From Dehalococcoidales bacterium (GTDB lineage Bacteria > Chloroflexota > Dehalococcoidia > Dehalococcoidales > Fen-1064), in assembly GCA_028713395.1 (NCBI GenBank), contig JAQTOJ010000054.1:1-10117 (forward strand): a stretch of DNA of 10,117 nucleotides, in the 5' to 3' direction. Under the pieces are notes generated by a model that ran no database searches, was not told the origin of the DNA, and saw nothing but the letters and a program-made list of their open reading frames with translations. A program made the translations under genes and the position numbers. Of the stretch, positions 1-6,247 are shown piece by piece. The first letter of the stretch is position 1. Each line of letters begins with the position of its first letter.

Positions 1-585
1 GGCTCCCGCCCTTCGATCGCCCACCTGGAACCGGATATCAAGCTCAACGGTGATGAAACCATCGATACCGGCATCTTCAAATTGCAGGTTATCTGGACGC
101 CGGGGCATTCTCCCGGTCATATCTGCCTCTACGACGCCGCCGATAAAATCTTCTTTGCCGGCGATCATATTTTACCGGTGATTACCCCCAACATCGGTCT
201 GCCGCCGCATTCCACCGCCAATCCGCTCGGAGATTTTATCAAGTCATTAAGCGAATTGAAAAAATTGGATGTGAAAATCGTCCTCCCTGCTCACGAAAAG
301 ATTTTTTATGACCTCGGCAAACGCATCGATGGTATCATCCATCACCACGAGGTGCGCAAGGGCGAAATCATGAAAGCGCTGGATTCCACCGGATTGACGG
401 CATATCAGATTTCCAATTCCATTACCTGGATGCCGGATATGGGCGGCGTGAAGTTTGAAAATCTGTGGGCGGGAGAAAAACGCGCGGCTGTTTCAGAAAC
501 TTTGGCACACCTCAGAGCTATGGAAGTCGATGGACAGGTACGCAGCCAGGAAAAACAAGGGGTCACCTACTACCATCGCGCTTAA
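1..585 (+). CDS. MBL-fold metallo-hydrolase with C-terminal winged helix, 3' part only
   Basis: The reading frame is open from the first base of the window, so the N-terminus, including the expected HxHxDH metal motif, lies outside. What remains is 194 residues. Visible metallo-beta-lactamase-fold motifs in order are TPGHSPGH (about residues 33-40, third metal histidine), FFAGDH (51-56, bridging Asp) and LPAHE (last metal histidine). After these comes a helical linker with a HHHEVRKGEI stretch and a C-terminal region ending in WAGEKRAAVSETLAHL and a short beta wing, which matches the winged-helix tail of the LACTB2/RNase Z-like hydrolase group. By family this is a cytosolic, probably di-zinc hydrolase; thioester, lactone or RNA substrates are all known and the sequence does not decide between them. 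A TTG at 82 is internal to the fold and not a likely start. Confidence 0.88.
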   Translation, partial: GSRPSIAHLEPDIKLNGDETIDTGIFKLQVIWTPGHSPGHICLYDAADKIFFAGDHILPVITPNIGLPPHSTANPLGDFIKSLSELKKLDVKIVLPAHEKIFYDLGKRIDGIIHHHEVRKGEIMKALDSTGLTAYQISNSITWMPDMGGVKFENLWAGEKRAAVSETLAHLRAMEVDGQVRSQEKQGVTYYHRA

Positions 586-602
586 GTATGGTTTACAATA
601 AA

Positions 603-714
603 GTTGTTCCCTCCCCTCAAGTTTAAGAAGCCTCTCCCCCGACCTGATCGGGGAGAGATACAGAGGGATTTATTATGAATCTGGTTGTTCCCTCCCTTCA
701 AGTTTGAAGGGAGG
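603..714. repeat. Paired 22-bp intergenic repeat with palindromes
   Basis: A 22-base sequence starting gttgttccctccc occurs at 603-624 and again at 684-705 with one mismatch. The second copy runs into a near-perfect palindrome (691-701 pairs with 704-714, around cctcccttcaa). Between the copies lies another hairpin, 632-657, of the form ctctcccc...ggggagag. None has a following T-run, so they look like a repeat family of folding intergenic elements rather than ordinary terminators. Similar C/T-rich hairpins recur after gap at about 1817-1836 and 1960-1986. Confidence 0.6.
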
Positions 715-776
715 TTAGGAGGGATTTGTGAGAAATTCATATAGGTTTTTACATTTCACTATAAAAGGAGGGTTTT

Positions 777-1790
777 ATGGTCACTAAAATCGGTATCAAT
801 GGCTTCGGTCGCATTGGCAGACTAACGCTCCGGTCGATCAATCATTACCATCAAAACAACCTGGAAGTGGTCGCCGTCAACGATCTGGCGGATATCAAGA
901 CCAACGCTCACCTTTTTAAGTGGGATAGCAACTATGGCCAATATCAGGGATCCGTGGCGGTCGATGGCGATTCCATCGTTGTCGATGGCAAGAAGATCAA
1001 GACTCTGGCAGAAAAAGAACCCGCCAAAATTCCCTGGAAAGACTACGGCGTGGATATCGTGCTGGAAGCTACCGGCCGTTTCACGGACGCCACCAAAGCC
1101 GCGGCCCATTTGCAGGCAGGCGCTAAAAAAGTGATCATCTCCGCCCCGGCGAAAAATGAAGATATCACCATCGTCCTGGGCGTCAACGAAGAAAAGTACG
1201 ATGCCGCCAAACACAAGGTCATCTCCAACGCCTCCTGCACCACCAACTGCATCGCGCCGGTGGTCAAAGTGCTGCACCGGCAATTCGGCATCGTCAAAGG
1301 CTTGATGAATACCATTCACTCTTATACCAACGACCAGCGCGTCCTGGATGTTGTGCACGATGATTTGCGCCGCGCCCGCGCCGCCGCTCTGAATATCATT
1401 CCCACCTCTACCGGCGCCGCCCGCGCCGTTGCTCTGGTCATGCCGGAAATGAAAGGCAAACTGCACGGCTTTTCCCTGCGCGTGCCCACCCCCACCGTTT
1501 CCATCTGCGACCTCACCGCTGACCTCGCGAAGGAAGTGACGGTGGAGCAGATCAATCAAGCTTTCAAAGATGCTGCCCGCGGCTCGCTGAACGGCATTTT
1601 ACAGTACTCTGAAGAAGAACTCGTCAGTACGGACTTCAAGGGCAACCCTGCTTCCTCGATCATCGATTCCTTATCCACCATGGTCATCGGCGGGAATATG
1701 GTCAAGGTGATCGCCTGGTATGACAACGAGTGGGGCTATAGCTGCCGCCTCGGCGATCTGGCAAATTATGTCGCCAAAAAAGGATTATAA
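777..1790 (+). CDS. gap: Glyceraldehyde-3-phosphate dehydrogenase, type I
   Basis: Oxidises and phosphorylates glyceraldehyde-3-phosphate to 1,3-bisphosphoglycerate in glycolysis, and the reverse in gluconeogenesis; a cytosolic homotetramer in this family. The 337 residues are the usual length. The N-terminus has the Rossmann signature GINGFGRIGR (7-16), and VNDLAD places an Asp at 36, the position that normally favours NAD over NADP. The catalytic loop SNASCTTNC gives Cys154, and His181 in NTIHSYTNDQ is the general base. The C-terminus WYDNEWGYSCR (314-324) is typical. The ATG at 777 is preceded by a strong AAGGAGG at 765-771. The gene stands alone between repeat-rich spacers. A long ORF on the opposite strand is a composition artefact. 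Confidence 0.98.
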   Translation: MVTKIGINGFGRIGRLTLRSINHYHQNNLEVVAVNDLADIKTNAHLFKWDSNYGQYQGSVAVDGDSIVVDGKKIKTLAEKEPAKIPWKDYGVDIVLEATGRFTDATKAAAHLQAGAKKVIISAPAKNEDITIVLGVNEEKYDAAKHKVISNASCTTNCIAPVVKVLHRQFGIVKGLMNTIHSYTNDQRVLDVVHDDLRRARAAALNIIPTSTGAARAVALVMPEMKGKLHGFSLRVPTPTVSICDLTADLAKEVTVEQINQAFKDAARGSLNGILQYSEEELVSTDFKGNPASSIIDSLSTMVIGGNMVKVIAWYDNEWGYSCRLGDLANYVAKKGL

Positions 1791-1871
1791 CCTTGGTCGT
1801 ACTGCATTAACACGACTCCTCTCCCTTGAGGGAAAGAGTAAAGTGAGCTGTACAACGCCTTCAACCTCCCA

Positions 1872-1910
1872 CTGTCTTTGCGAGGAGGCATAACGACGAA
1901 GCAATCTAAA
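1872..1910. repeat. Fragment of a tttgcgaggag...gacgaagcaatct dispersed repeat
   Basis: The segment reads tctttgcgaggagg, then cataac, then gacgaagcaatct. It closely resembles the widespread intergenic repeat of the form cattgcgaggagcgaagcgacgaagcaatct found in many environmental bacterial genomes. Here the centre is altered (cataac in place of the usual gcgaagc-like bases). The assignment rests on recall of the repeat consensus. Confidence 0.45.
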
Positions 1911-1959
1911 GCGTTACTTTTTTATTTACCTTCAATACCACCGCAACGCCCCATCTCCT

Positions 1960-1997
1960 GCCTCTTCCCCTGCTTGGGGAAGAGGCTTTATATTTTA
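1960..1997 (+). terminator. Rho-independent-like terminator, gap side
   Basis: An 11-bp perfect stem (1960-1970 with 1976-1986, gcctcttcccc) and a 5-base loop are followed by tttatatttta. It lies about 170 bases after the gap stop codon, so it may be the real end of the gap transcript or one more member of the C/T-rich hairpin repeats. Confidence 0.5.
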
Positions 1998-2041
1998 CAA
2001 GAGCGATTAACTGTTCCTCTTCAACCCCCTTTGGTGGTAAA

Positions 2042-2080
2042 AGAAAACAAAAAAGAGAGGGGCTGTTTAGCCCCTCTCTT
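2042..2080 (-). terminator. Rho-independent terminator of the decarboxylase-like gene
   Basis: A 12-bp stem (2053-2064 with 2069-2080) with a 4-base loop is rich in GC and starts 23 bases past the stop codon of the minus-strand gene. Read on the minus strand it is followed by a T-rich tail, ttttgttttctt. On the plus strand the tail is poor, so it acts mainly for the minus-strand gene. Confidence 0.85.
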
Positions 2081-2102
2081 CATTTTATGCCTTGGACTCA
2101 GA

Positions 2103-2942
2103 TCATTTCAAAGGACGCCACAGACGCGGCGGCCCGGCGGGGGTTTGTACTTTAAAAGCGGCATGCGGCGGCGGCGGCCAACCCGTTTTGCAAACGGTGG
2201 CTTCACGGTATTCCAAAATCGGTAATGCTTTGAGCGCATTCACAATGTGGAACTGCGTGGGATTCTGTTCCCAGGTCAACTCATGCCATTCCACTTTACC
2301 TTCGCCCCAAACACCTTCCCAGGTGCCATCGCCCAGCGGATACAGGGTAGGATAGCTTACATCCGCGCCTTCTTCACCGGTCTTGGGCATATATTTCCAC
2401 CCGAACCAGTCCTGACCGGGACGCTTTCTAATCGCTTCCATATCCTCTTTGGTCATTTTCTTGGTCTCTTTGATCGTCATATCGACGATCTTGTGACCGC
2501 GATAGTGCGCGTTGGTGCGGTATTCACCTTCTGTTTTCACATGATCTTCGATGTTGGCGAAGATTTTCGGAATACCCTGTAATTCCCTGCCCGTCAGAAT
2601 CGGGTCGGTCAGGTTTTCCCAGAGCACTAAACAGAATTTGCCAAAATAGTTGTTGTCCGTCCCGTTGCTCTTGTAAGTGCAGGGGACATCTACGCCGAAC
2701 ATATTATAGTTGGCGCCGGCCAACCAGCCTATGTCACGCGCCTGGGTGCAGTACACATAGACCAGGGGTTCGCCTTCGATCTTGAAACAATCGGGCAGGT
2801 ATTTCAAGAGCGTTTTCTTATCGGTGAGAAAGGTTACTTTCATCGTTTGCGAATCTGCGTAACCACCCACCCACTTGGTGTAACGGGAACCGAATTGAAT
2901 TGGGTTCATCATACCAGCGATTGGTTGCTTTACCGGGTCCAT
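2103..2942 (-). CDS. Acetoacetate decarboxylase superfamily protein
   Basis: 279 residues, cytosolic. The core GRELQGIPKIFANI (118-131) matches the active-site segment of acetoacetate decarboxylase, where GREL-x3-PKK carries the Schiff-base lysine. Lys126 is the counterpart of that lysine (Lys115 in the clostridial enzyme), so Schiff-base chemistry on a keto acid is plausible. The neighbouring lysine (Lys116), which lowers the catalytic pKa in the true decarboxylase, is Ile127 here, and the protein has an acidic/Trp-rich insertion (about 178-225) not in the clostridial enzyme. True acetoacetate decarboxylation is therefore uncertain; related superfamily members do aldol or dehydration chemistry. 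Start chosen at the ATG at 2942 because GGAAGGAG lies 8 bases upstream; an upstream TTG (2948) would be too close. Monocistronic, with its own terminator. Confidence 0.85.
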   Translation of the reverse strand: MDPVKQPIAGMMNPIQFGSRYTKWVGGYADSQTMKVTFLTDKKTLLKYLPDCFKIEGEPLVYVYCTQARDIGWLAGANYNMFGVDVPCTYKSNGTDNNYFGKFCLVLWENLTDPILTGRELQGIPKIFANIEDHVKTEGEYRTNAHYRGHKIVDMTIKETKKMTKEDMEAIRKRPGQDWFGWKYMPKTGEEGADVSYPTLYPLGDGTWEGVWGEGKVEWHELTWEQNPTQFHIVNALKALPILEYREATVCKTGWPPPPHAAFKVQTPAGPPRLWRPLK

Positions 2943-2950
2943 TAACAATA

Positions 2951-2958
2951 CTCCTTCC
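2951..2958 (-). promoter_or_regulatory. Ribosome binding site deciding the decarboxylase-like start
   Basis: GGAAGGAG on the minus strand, 8 bases before the ATG at 2942. It rules out the in-frame TTG at 2948, only two bases away. Confidence 0.8.
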
Positions 2959-3011
2959 TTATTCTCCCCGCAAAGGGTCCTACCCTTATTCTACCCCTAT
3001 TGGTTTTATTA

Positions 3012-3040
3012 TTGCCACTTCTGGGCGTCTATGTTACAAT
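3012..3040 (+). promoter_or_regulatory. Sigma-70-like promoter without an obvious downstream gene
   Basis: TTGCCA (3012-3017), 17-base spacer, TACAAT (3035-3040), with TGT immediately before the -10 forming an extended -10. It fires on the plus strand towards a convergent minus-strand gene; no plus-strand gene begins until 3764. A transcript from about 3047 would meet the hairpin at 3100-3131, giving an RNA of roughly 85-90 bases. Confidence 0.45.
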
Positions 3041-3092
3041 TTGAGCGTTACTGGGATTAGCCAGGCAGGGTGATCTTGCGAATTCGAACACT

Positions 3093-3131
3093 AATGTAAA
3101 AGGGACGCTCATTTCAAAATGCGAGTCCCTT
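3093..3131 (-). terminator. Terminator of the broken minus-strand hypothetical gene
   Basis: AAGGGAC (3100-3106) pairs with GTCCCTT (3125-3131), and the inner arms continue with two mismatches up to a 2-base loop. On the minus strand the stem is followed by ttttacatt and lies five bases after the stop codon of the gene ending at 3137. Confidence 0.65.
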
Positions 3132-3136
3132 CATAT

Positions 3137-3575
3137 TTAAAGAATAGAATCAGAATTGAGACTAAAAATTCTTTTTCGGTATAGGCTATTAGCTTTTTTT
3201 ATTTTTTCAACCGTCAATCCAGGGTAAGTCAATTTGTTACGTGAATCATGATTTCCGATGCCTGATTCTCGAAACTCGGCATGTAGACATTCCCTTACGG
3301 TTTCAAAATGCTTATAATTGCACAAATTATTCGTTCTAATATGATCGGGGTATCTTGTTTGAAGGTACAAACATATTATCAATTTCCGAAATATACGAAC
3401 CCTTCGATAGTCTTGTTAACCCGCTCATCAACTCGTCATCGCCAACCGGCATATGAAATATGAAATCGGCTTTTTCTAATATCTGGTCTAATGTCCCCTC
3501 TCCTTCGTAATTTGCACATATTATAGCTTGCAGTAACCAAGCGTCTGACCAGAGGTATCTACTTCGTTTTTTCAT
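3137..3575 (-). pseudogene. Small winged-helix-like hypothetical protein, apparently frameshifted
   Basis: Two overlapping minus-strand frames join into one sensible protein if a single base is removed from the GGGG run at 3347-3350 (plus strand). The first frame, ending ...FVPSNKIPRSY, then reads ...SNKIPDHIRTNNL and continues to the stop at 3137, about 145 residues from the ATG at 3575. An earlier ATG (3599) and a TTG (3644) are possible starts; none has a good ribosome site. The pattern DAWLLQAI...GEGTLDQILEKADFI...DDELMSGLTRLSKGSYI resembles a family of small uncharacterised proteins that look like winged-helix DNA-binding modules, but I recognise it only by pattern. A terminator follows directly, supporting a real gene. 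It may be a true pseudogene or a homopolymer sequencing error. Confidence 0.6.
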
Positions 3576-3763
3576 AGAATTTTGACACTTACATAACATT
3601 ATAGCACCGTGAAAATTGAAAGTACCGCCACTGTTTTTTTTCAACTATAATTGGTATGTTTTTCAGTTGATGCTTAAGATTGGCTAATGCCTTTTAGCTT
3701 AGGCGTTAGAGTTTGTGGTATCATCTTAAACACCGAAGGAATAATATTAGAGTACATCTAAAG

Positions 3764-4525
3764 ATGGATTATTTTTACCCAAGACAAATCGACTTTGAAG
3801 CAATTCTTAATTTTCGAGATCTGGGTGGTTATAAGACACGCAGTGGCAAAATGGTTGCATGGCGACGTCTTTTTCGAAGTGCTGAAATGTACCATATGAC
3901 CATAAAAGACATGAAATTCCTGGAAGAGGAAATCGGAATTCACTCAATAATCGACCTCAGAAACTATAATTTGGAATTTATTGGGCCTATCAATAAAATC
4001 GGCGTTAAATACTACAGCGTACCTTTATTCATTTTCCCCGTATCTCAGGAAGTAAGACCAATTAAGGAAATAGACTTATACAAGAGCTTTACCAATTCGG
4101 GTGAGATCTATTTACATCGAATAAGACAAAAAGAATACATCCAAAAGATAATTGAAGCTCTAGAGATCATTGCCGAACCTAAAAACTATCCTTTGGTATT
4201 TCATTGCAATGCGGGCAAAGACCGCTCAGGAATAATAGCAGCTATAGTCCTGAGTATTTTGGGTGTCGAAGATGATGATATTATAAAAGACTACGCAATG
4301 ACAGAGCCAATTATGGAAGAATTTATTAATCGCTGGAATAATGACCCTAAGACAGCAGATGTTCATAAAAATTTGCCTGAATACCAACTACATGCTTACC
4401 CCGAATCTATGGCTCTATTTTTAACGACACTACAACGCGAATATGGCTCTATCAGAGGTTTTATAAAAGAAAATGGAGCTGAGAAATCTTTGTTTAGTAA
4501 ATTGGAAAAGACGCTATTAATCTGA
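3764..4525 (+). CDS. Tyrosine/dual-specificity protein phosphatase (CX5R, Y_phosphatase3-like)
   Basis: 253 residues from the ATG at 3764; a TTG at 3713 in frame would add 17 residues that do not match the family N-terminus. The N-terminal signature NFRDLGGYKTRSGKMV (16-31) followed by LFRSAEM is typical of bacterial tyrosine-phosphatase-like hydrolases. IIDLRN (62-67) supplies the conserved Asp-Leu-Arg segment, and the P-loop HCNAGKDRSG has the nucleophile Cys148 and phosphate-binding Arg154. The family hydrolyses phosphotyrosine and sometimes phosphoinositides or other phosphoesters through a cysteinyl-phosphate intermediate; the substrate cannot be told here. There is no signal peptide and no clear operon partner. 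The ribosome site is weak, and base composition is distinctly more AT-rich than gap, suggesting accessory origin. Confidence 0.88.
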   Translation: MDYFYPRQIDFEAILNFRDLGGYKTRSGKMVAWRRLFRSAEMYHMTIKDMKFLEEEIGIHSIIDLRNYNLEFIGPINKIGVKYYSVPLFIFPVSQEVRPIKEIDLYKSFTNSGEIYLHRIRQKEYIQKIIEALEIIAEPKNYPLVFHCNAGKDRSGIIAAIVLSILGVEDDDIIKDYAMTEPIMEEFINRWNNDPKTADVHKNLPEYQLHAYPESMALFLTTLQREYGSIRGFIKENGAEKSLFSKLEKTLLI

Positions 4526-4876
4526 TAAGAGCCTAATAAATAAGATGCCTAACTTGAAGTATTACTTTTCAATAACTAGATCATTTAAACATGGGCGCGA
4601 AAGCATGGTTGTATAGTAAATAGGCACCATCAACCAAATCAAGACTGGACGTTTGCCATTACGAACAATTTTATAGGTCTGCCCGTCTTGTCATCATTCT
4701 GAATAAAGCTCTGGCTAGTGCTGAATCTCCGAGTGCTTCAACGTTTTTGGATAGCGAGACAAAATACTTAACAACCGACTGCTGCAGCAAGCCTTGTTAT
4801 TGAAGCTTAAATTTGTGTACAATAGAAACTGAGCGCTTTGAAGAACATGTACCACGAATGTTCAAATCGCGCGTAA
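4526..4876. other. Gene-poor spacer before tRNA-Gln
   Basis: 351 bases with no confident gene. The minus strand holds a 42-codon open stretch (4562-4690) reading ...TYKIVRNGKRPVLIW..., and another frame upstream of it on the same strand reads ...VEALGDSALARALF...; the two look like neighbouring pieces of one decayed gene but match nothing I recognise. The tRNA promoter sits at 4794-4823. No clear terminator follows the phosphatase gene. Confidence 0.4.
4794..4823 (+). promoter_or_regulatory. Candidate promoter of tRNA-Gln
   Basis: TTGTTA (4794-4799), 18-base spacer, TACAAT (4818-4823). Transcription would start near 4830, about 47 bases before the mature tRNA. Confidence 0.5.
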
Positions 4877-4950
4877 TGGGGATTAGTCTAGTGGTAGGAC
4901 AGCAGACTCTGGATCTGTGAGGAGAGGTTCGAATCCTCTATCCCCAGCCA
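4877..4950 (+). tRNA. trnQ: tRNA-Gln, anticodon CTG
   Basis: A full cloverleaf is visible. The acceptor stem TGGGGAT pairs with ATCCCCA (7 bp), including the U1-A72 pair typical of bacterial glutamine tRNA. The D stem is GTC/GAC, and the anticodon stem is GCAGA/TCTGT with loop CTCTGGA, giving anticodon CTG at 4909-4911, which reads CAG. The variable loop has 4 bases, and the T arm is AGAGG-TTCGAAT-CCTCT. The discriminator is G and the 3' CCA is encoded. It marks the left border of the accessory minus-strand gene row, as tRNA genes often do at islands. Confidence 0.96.
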
Positions 4951-5019
4951 GCTTGTTTAAGGAATTAGATTACTCATAACTTTCCCAGTTCGAATCACTG
5001 TGTTCATTAGCAAAAACGT

Positions 5020-5433
5020 TTATTTAGCTTTTAGCGCCCTTTGTTGCTTCTTTGGCTTTGTCTCAAAAAGCTTGGCTATTTCGTTCCTTATATAACGTTG
5101 AACGAATGAGTTGACCGTGCCATCCGGATAAAGAACACGGTTGCCAATTAAGGGCTTCATTTTCAGTTCTAATACTGACTCAGAATAAGGAACCCCTGTC
5201 TTTGCCTTTAGGTCGGTCAAGCTGAACCGGGCGTTTTTCCATATCCAGTCCCAGATTCCATTTTCAGAGTCATCTGTTAGCTCAGCCAACTTGTCGGTAG
5301 GCTTTACCTCAAGGGTTGTCCAGGCAATAATAATCTTGATAAACTCGTGGTTATCAGTCATTACCAAAACCGCTTCCGGCTTTTCATTCTGCTTAAACCA
5401 GTTGAGCTTTTCTGCGTAAAAAGTTGCGTTCAC
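5020..5433 (-). CDS. Hypothetical protein coupled to the ParB-like gene
   Basis: 137 residues from a GTG start. I do not recognise the family. The protein is lysine-rich at its end (KPKKQQRALKAK) and has a compact middle segment, FSLTDLKAKTGVPYSESVLELKMKPLIGNRVLYPDGTVNSFVQRYI (about 81-126), that reads like a helix-turn-helix with a wing (helix, turn at TGVPYS, helix, then LYPDGTV as the wing); that is inference. There is no signal peptide or membrane segment. The GTG is separated by one base from the stop codon of the ParB-like gene and has GGGAG six bases upstream, so the two are translationally coupled and probably work together. An in-frame TTG at 5481 would overlap ParB by 47 bases and lacks support. 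If expression depends on the operon promoter, the transposon upstream is likely to reduce it. Confidence 0.75.
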   Translation of the reverse strand: MNATFYAEKLNWFKQNEKPEAVLVMTDNHEFIKIIIAWTTLEVKPTDKLAELTDDSENGIWDWIWKNARFSLTDLKAKTGVPYSESVLELKMKPLIGNRVLYPDGTVNSFVQRYIRNEIAKLFETKPKKQQRALKAK

Positions 5434-5439
5434 TTTATA

Positions 5440-5444
5440 CTCCC
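5440..5444 (-). promoter_or_regulatory. Ribosome binding site deciding the GTG start of the 137-residue gene
   Basis: GGGAG on the minus strand, six bases before GTG at 5433, inside the last codons of the ParB-like gene. It favours the GTG over the upstream TTG at 5481. Confidence 0.65.
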
Positions 5445-5739
5445 ACCGGGACTTGATGGCTTTCCAGGTAGAAACGGGCAAGGCATACCAGAGCTTGGCT
5501 GCGAGAGAGATTCCTCTTTTCTTTATTGAGAAGTAAGTCTAAAGCTAAGTTCAATTCCTTAGCTTCTGGCTCATCCAGTACAAAGCTAAGCATGACGGGA
5601 ACCTTGAGTTCTTCTTTAGCACTTTCTTGTCCAGAAAGCTCGTCAAGCTCCAGATGAGACAACCTTTCCAGTTGCGCTATCTGTTTCTTATCATCGGGAA
5701 GCAATAAGGTCAGATCGTCACCGTCAAAGGACTGGAATA

Positions 5740-5747
5740 AATGATCT
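5740..5747. repeat. Left copy of 8-bp target site duplication
   Basis: aatgatct directly outside the left end of the transposon; the identical octamer lies directly outside the right end at 7686-7693. Eight bases is the duplication length of the IS6 family. Confidence 0.9.
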
Positions 5748-5767
5748 GATACTTGCAACATATCGTG
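5748..5767 (+). repeat. Left terminal inverted repeat
   Basis: gatacttgcaacatatcgtg, pairing with 7666-7685 at 16 of 20 positions. Confidence 0.85.
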
Positions 5768-5771
5768 TCAA

Positions 5772-5784
5772 GAGAGTGCCTAAT
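5772..5784. repeat. Subterminal 13-bp direct repeat, left copy
   Basis: gagagtgcctaat occurs here and at 7651-7663, both a few bases inside the terminal inverted repeats but in the same orientation rather than inverted. The role is unknown; it could be a transposase site or the trace of an earlier rearrangement of one end. Confidence 0.6.
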
Positions 5785-5809
5785 AAATAGTTTACAGAGG
5801 GAGAGATAG

Positions 5810-6247
5810 ATGACTGCACCTATTTATCTTTTTGCTTTTATTGGAATGCTAGTTGTTGGATATTTTATAGCATTAGTCGTAGTACCGTTTATCCTGTTTA
5901 TTATGGAAATAGTGGTTTTACTTTTTTCCTTAACCAATTCCAAAGGTTCGCAGTATTTTACGAATAACCCAGTTAAAAGCACTCAAGAAAGTGAACCAAA
6001 AATCAATTACCCAAACAACATCCAGAAGTTCAGAAACGCGAAAATAGATGAAAGTAAAATTGGTCAAATCCCAACTATTCAGCACTTCTACAAAACTCGC
6101 AATGACAAAACTAATAAGTATCCCTGTTATATAATCTTCCAATTTGTCACTGACCAACTGAATAAGGTGCTTTACATCGTTCATTGCAAGGCATTATATC
6201 GTATAAGAATGAGAGCGTCAAAGAAAAGTGAGGGTGATAATAAATGA
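5810..6247 (+). CDS. Predicted membrane protein, transposon passenger
   Basis: 145 residues, no family recognised. The N-terminus (about 4-42, APIYLFAFIG through FSLTN) is strongly hydrophobic and long enough for two closely spaced membrane helices or one long hairpin. The remaining roughly 100 residues are polar and basic, with a predicted strand-rich patch YPCYIIFQF...VLYIVHCKALYRIR. ATG at 5810 has AGGGAG six bases upstream. Its stop overlaps the transposase start in an ATGA, so the two are translationally coupled, which suggests a regulatory or accessory role in transposition or a cargo function. Codon use is AT-rich compared with the transposase. Confidence 0.65.
   Translation: MTAPIYLFAFIGMLVVGYFIALVVVPFILFIMEIVVLLFSLTNSKGSQYFTNNPVKSTQESEPKINYPNNIQKFRNAKIDESKIGQIPTIQHFYKTRNDKTNKYPCYIIFQFVTDQLNKVLYIVHCKALYRIRMRASKKSEGDNK

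Larger units (their letters stand above)
1791..2102. other. Repeat- and hairpin-rich spacer between convergent genes
   Basis: This stretch of 312 bases has no credible gene; a plus-strand frame through it has no known motif and no start signal. It holds an imperfect ctctccc/gggaaagag hairpin (about 1817-1836), a fragment of a dispersed repeat (1872-1910), a gap-side terminator (1960-1997) and a terminator for the opposing gene (2042-2080). Confidence 0.6.
5435..5747 (-). pseudogene. ParB-like protein, C-terminal fragment (split by transposon)
   Basis: About 101 residues downstream of the transposon. The sequence runs LFQSFDGDDLTLLLPDDKKQ, an acidic linker with LERLSHLELDELSG, and then VMLSFVLDEPEAKELNLAL...SRSQALVCLARFYLES, the C-terminal pattern seen in ParB-like proteins of this group, after which the frame stops at 5435. 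The fragment has no native start; the open frame continues into the transposon end and offers an ATG at 5761 inside the left inverted repeat. Joined to the other fragment at the 8-bp duplication it continues in frame (...RATLLDH + LFQSF...), for a 215-residue original protein. Confidence 0.85.

Noticed and set aside
822..1559. 245-codon ORF opposite gap
   Set aside because: It lies wholly antisense to an unmistakable gap gene; its Gly/Asp/His-rich product is a codon-composition artefact.
1878..2355. Plus-strand ORFs across the spacer after gap and antisense to the decarboxylase-like gene
   Set aside because: They run through hairpin repeats and terminators, lack ribosome sites, and have no protein-like pattern.
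2247..2582. 111-codon plus-strand ORF
   Set aside because: Antisense to the well-supported decarboxylase-like gene.
4531..4542. gcctaataaata shared with the left transposon end (5778-5789)
   Set aside because: Only 12 AT-rich bases, with no other transposon sequence nearby; probably chance.
5930..6184. 84-codon minus-strand ORF in the transposon
   Set aside because: Antisense to the membrane-protein gene, which has a ribosome site and an ATGA coupling to the transposase; no independent support.
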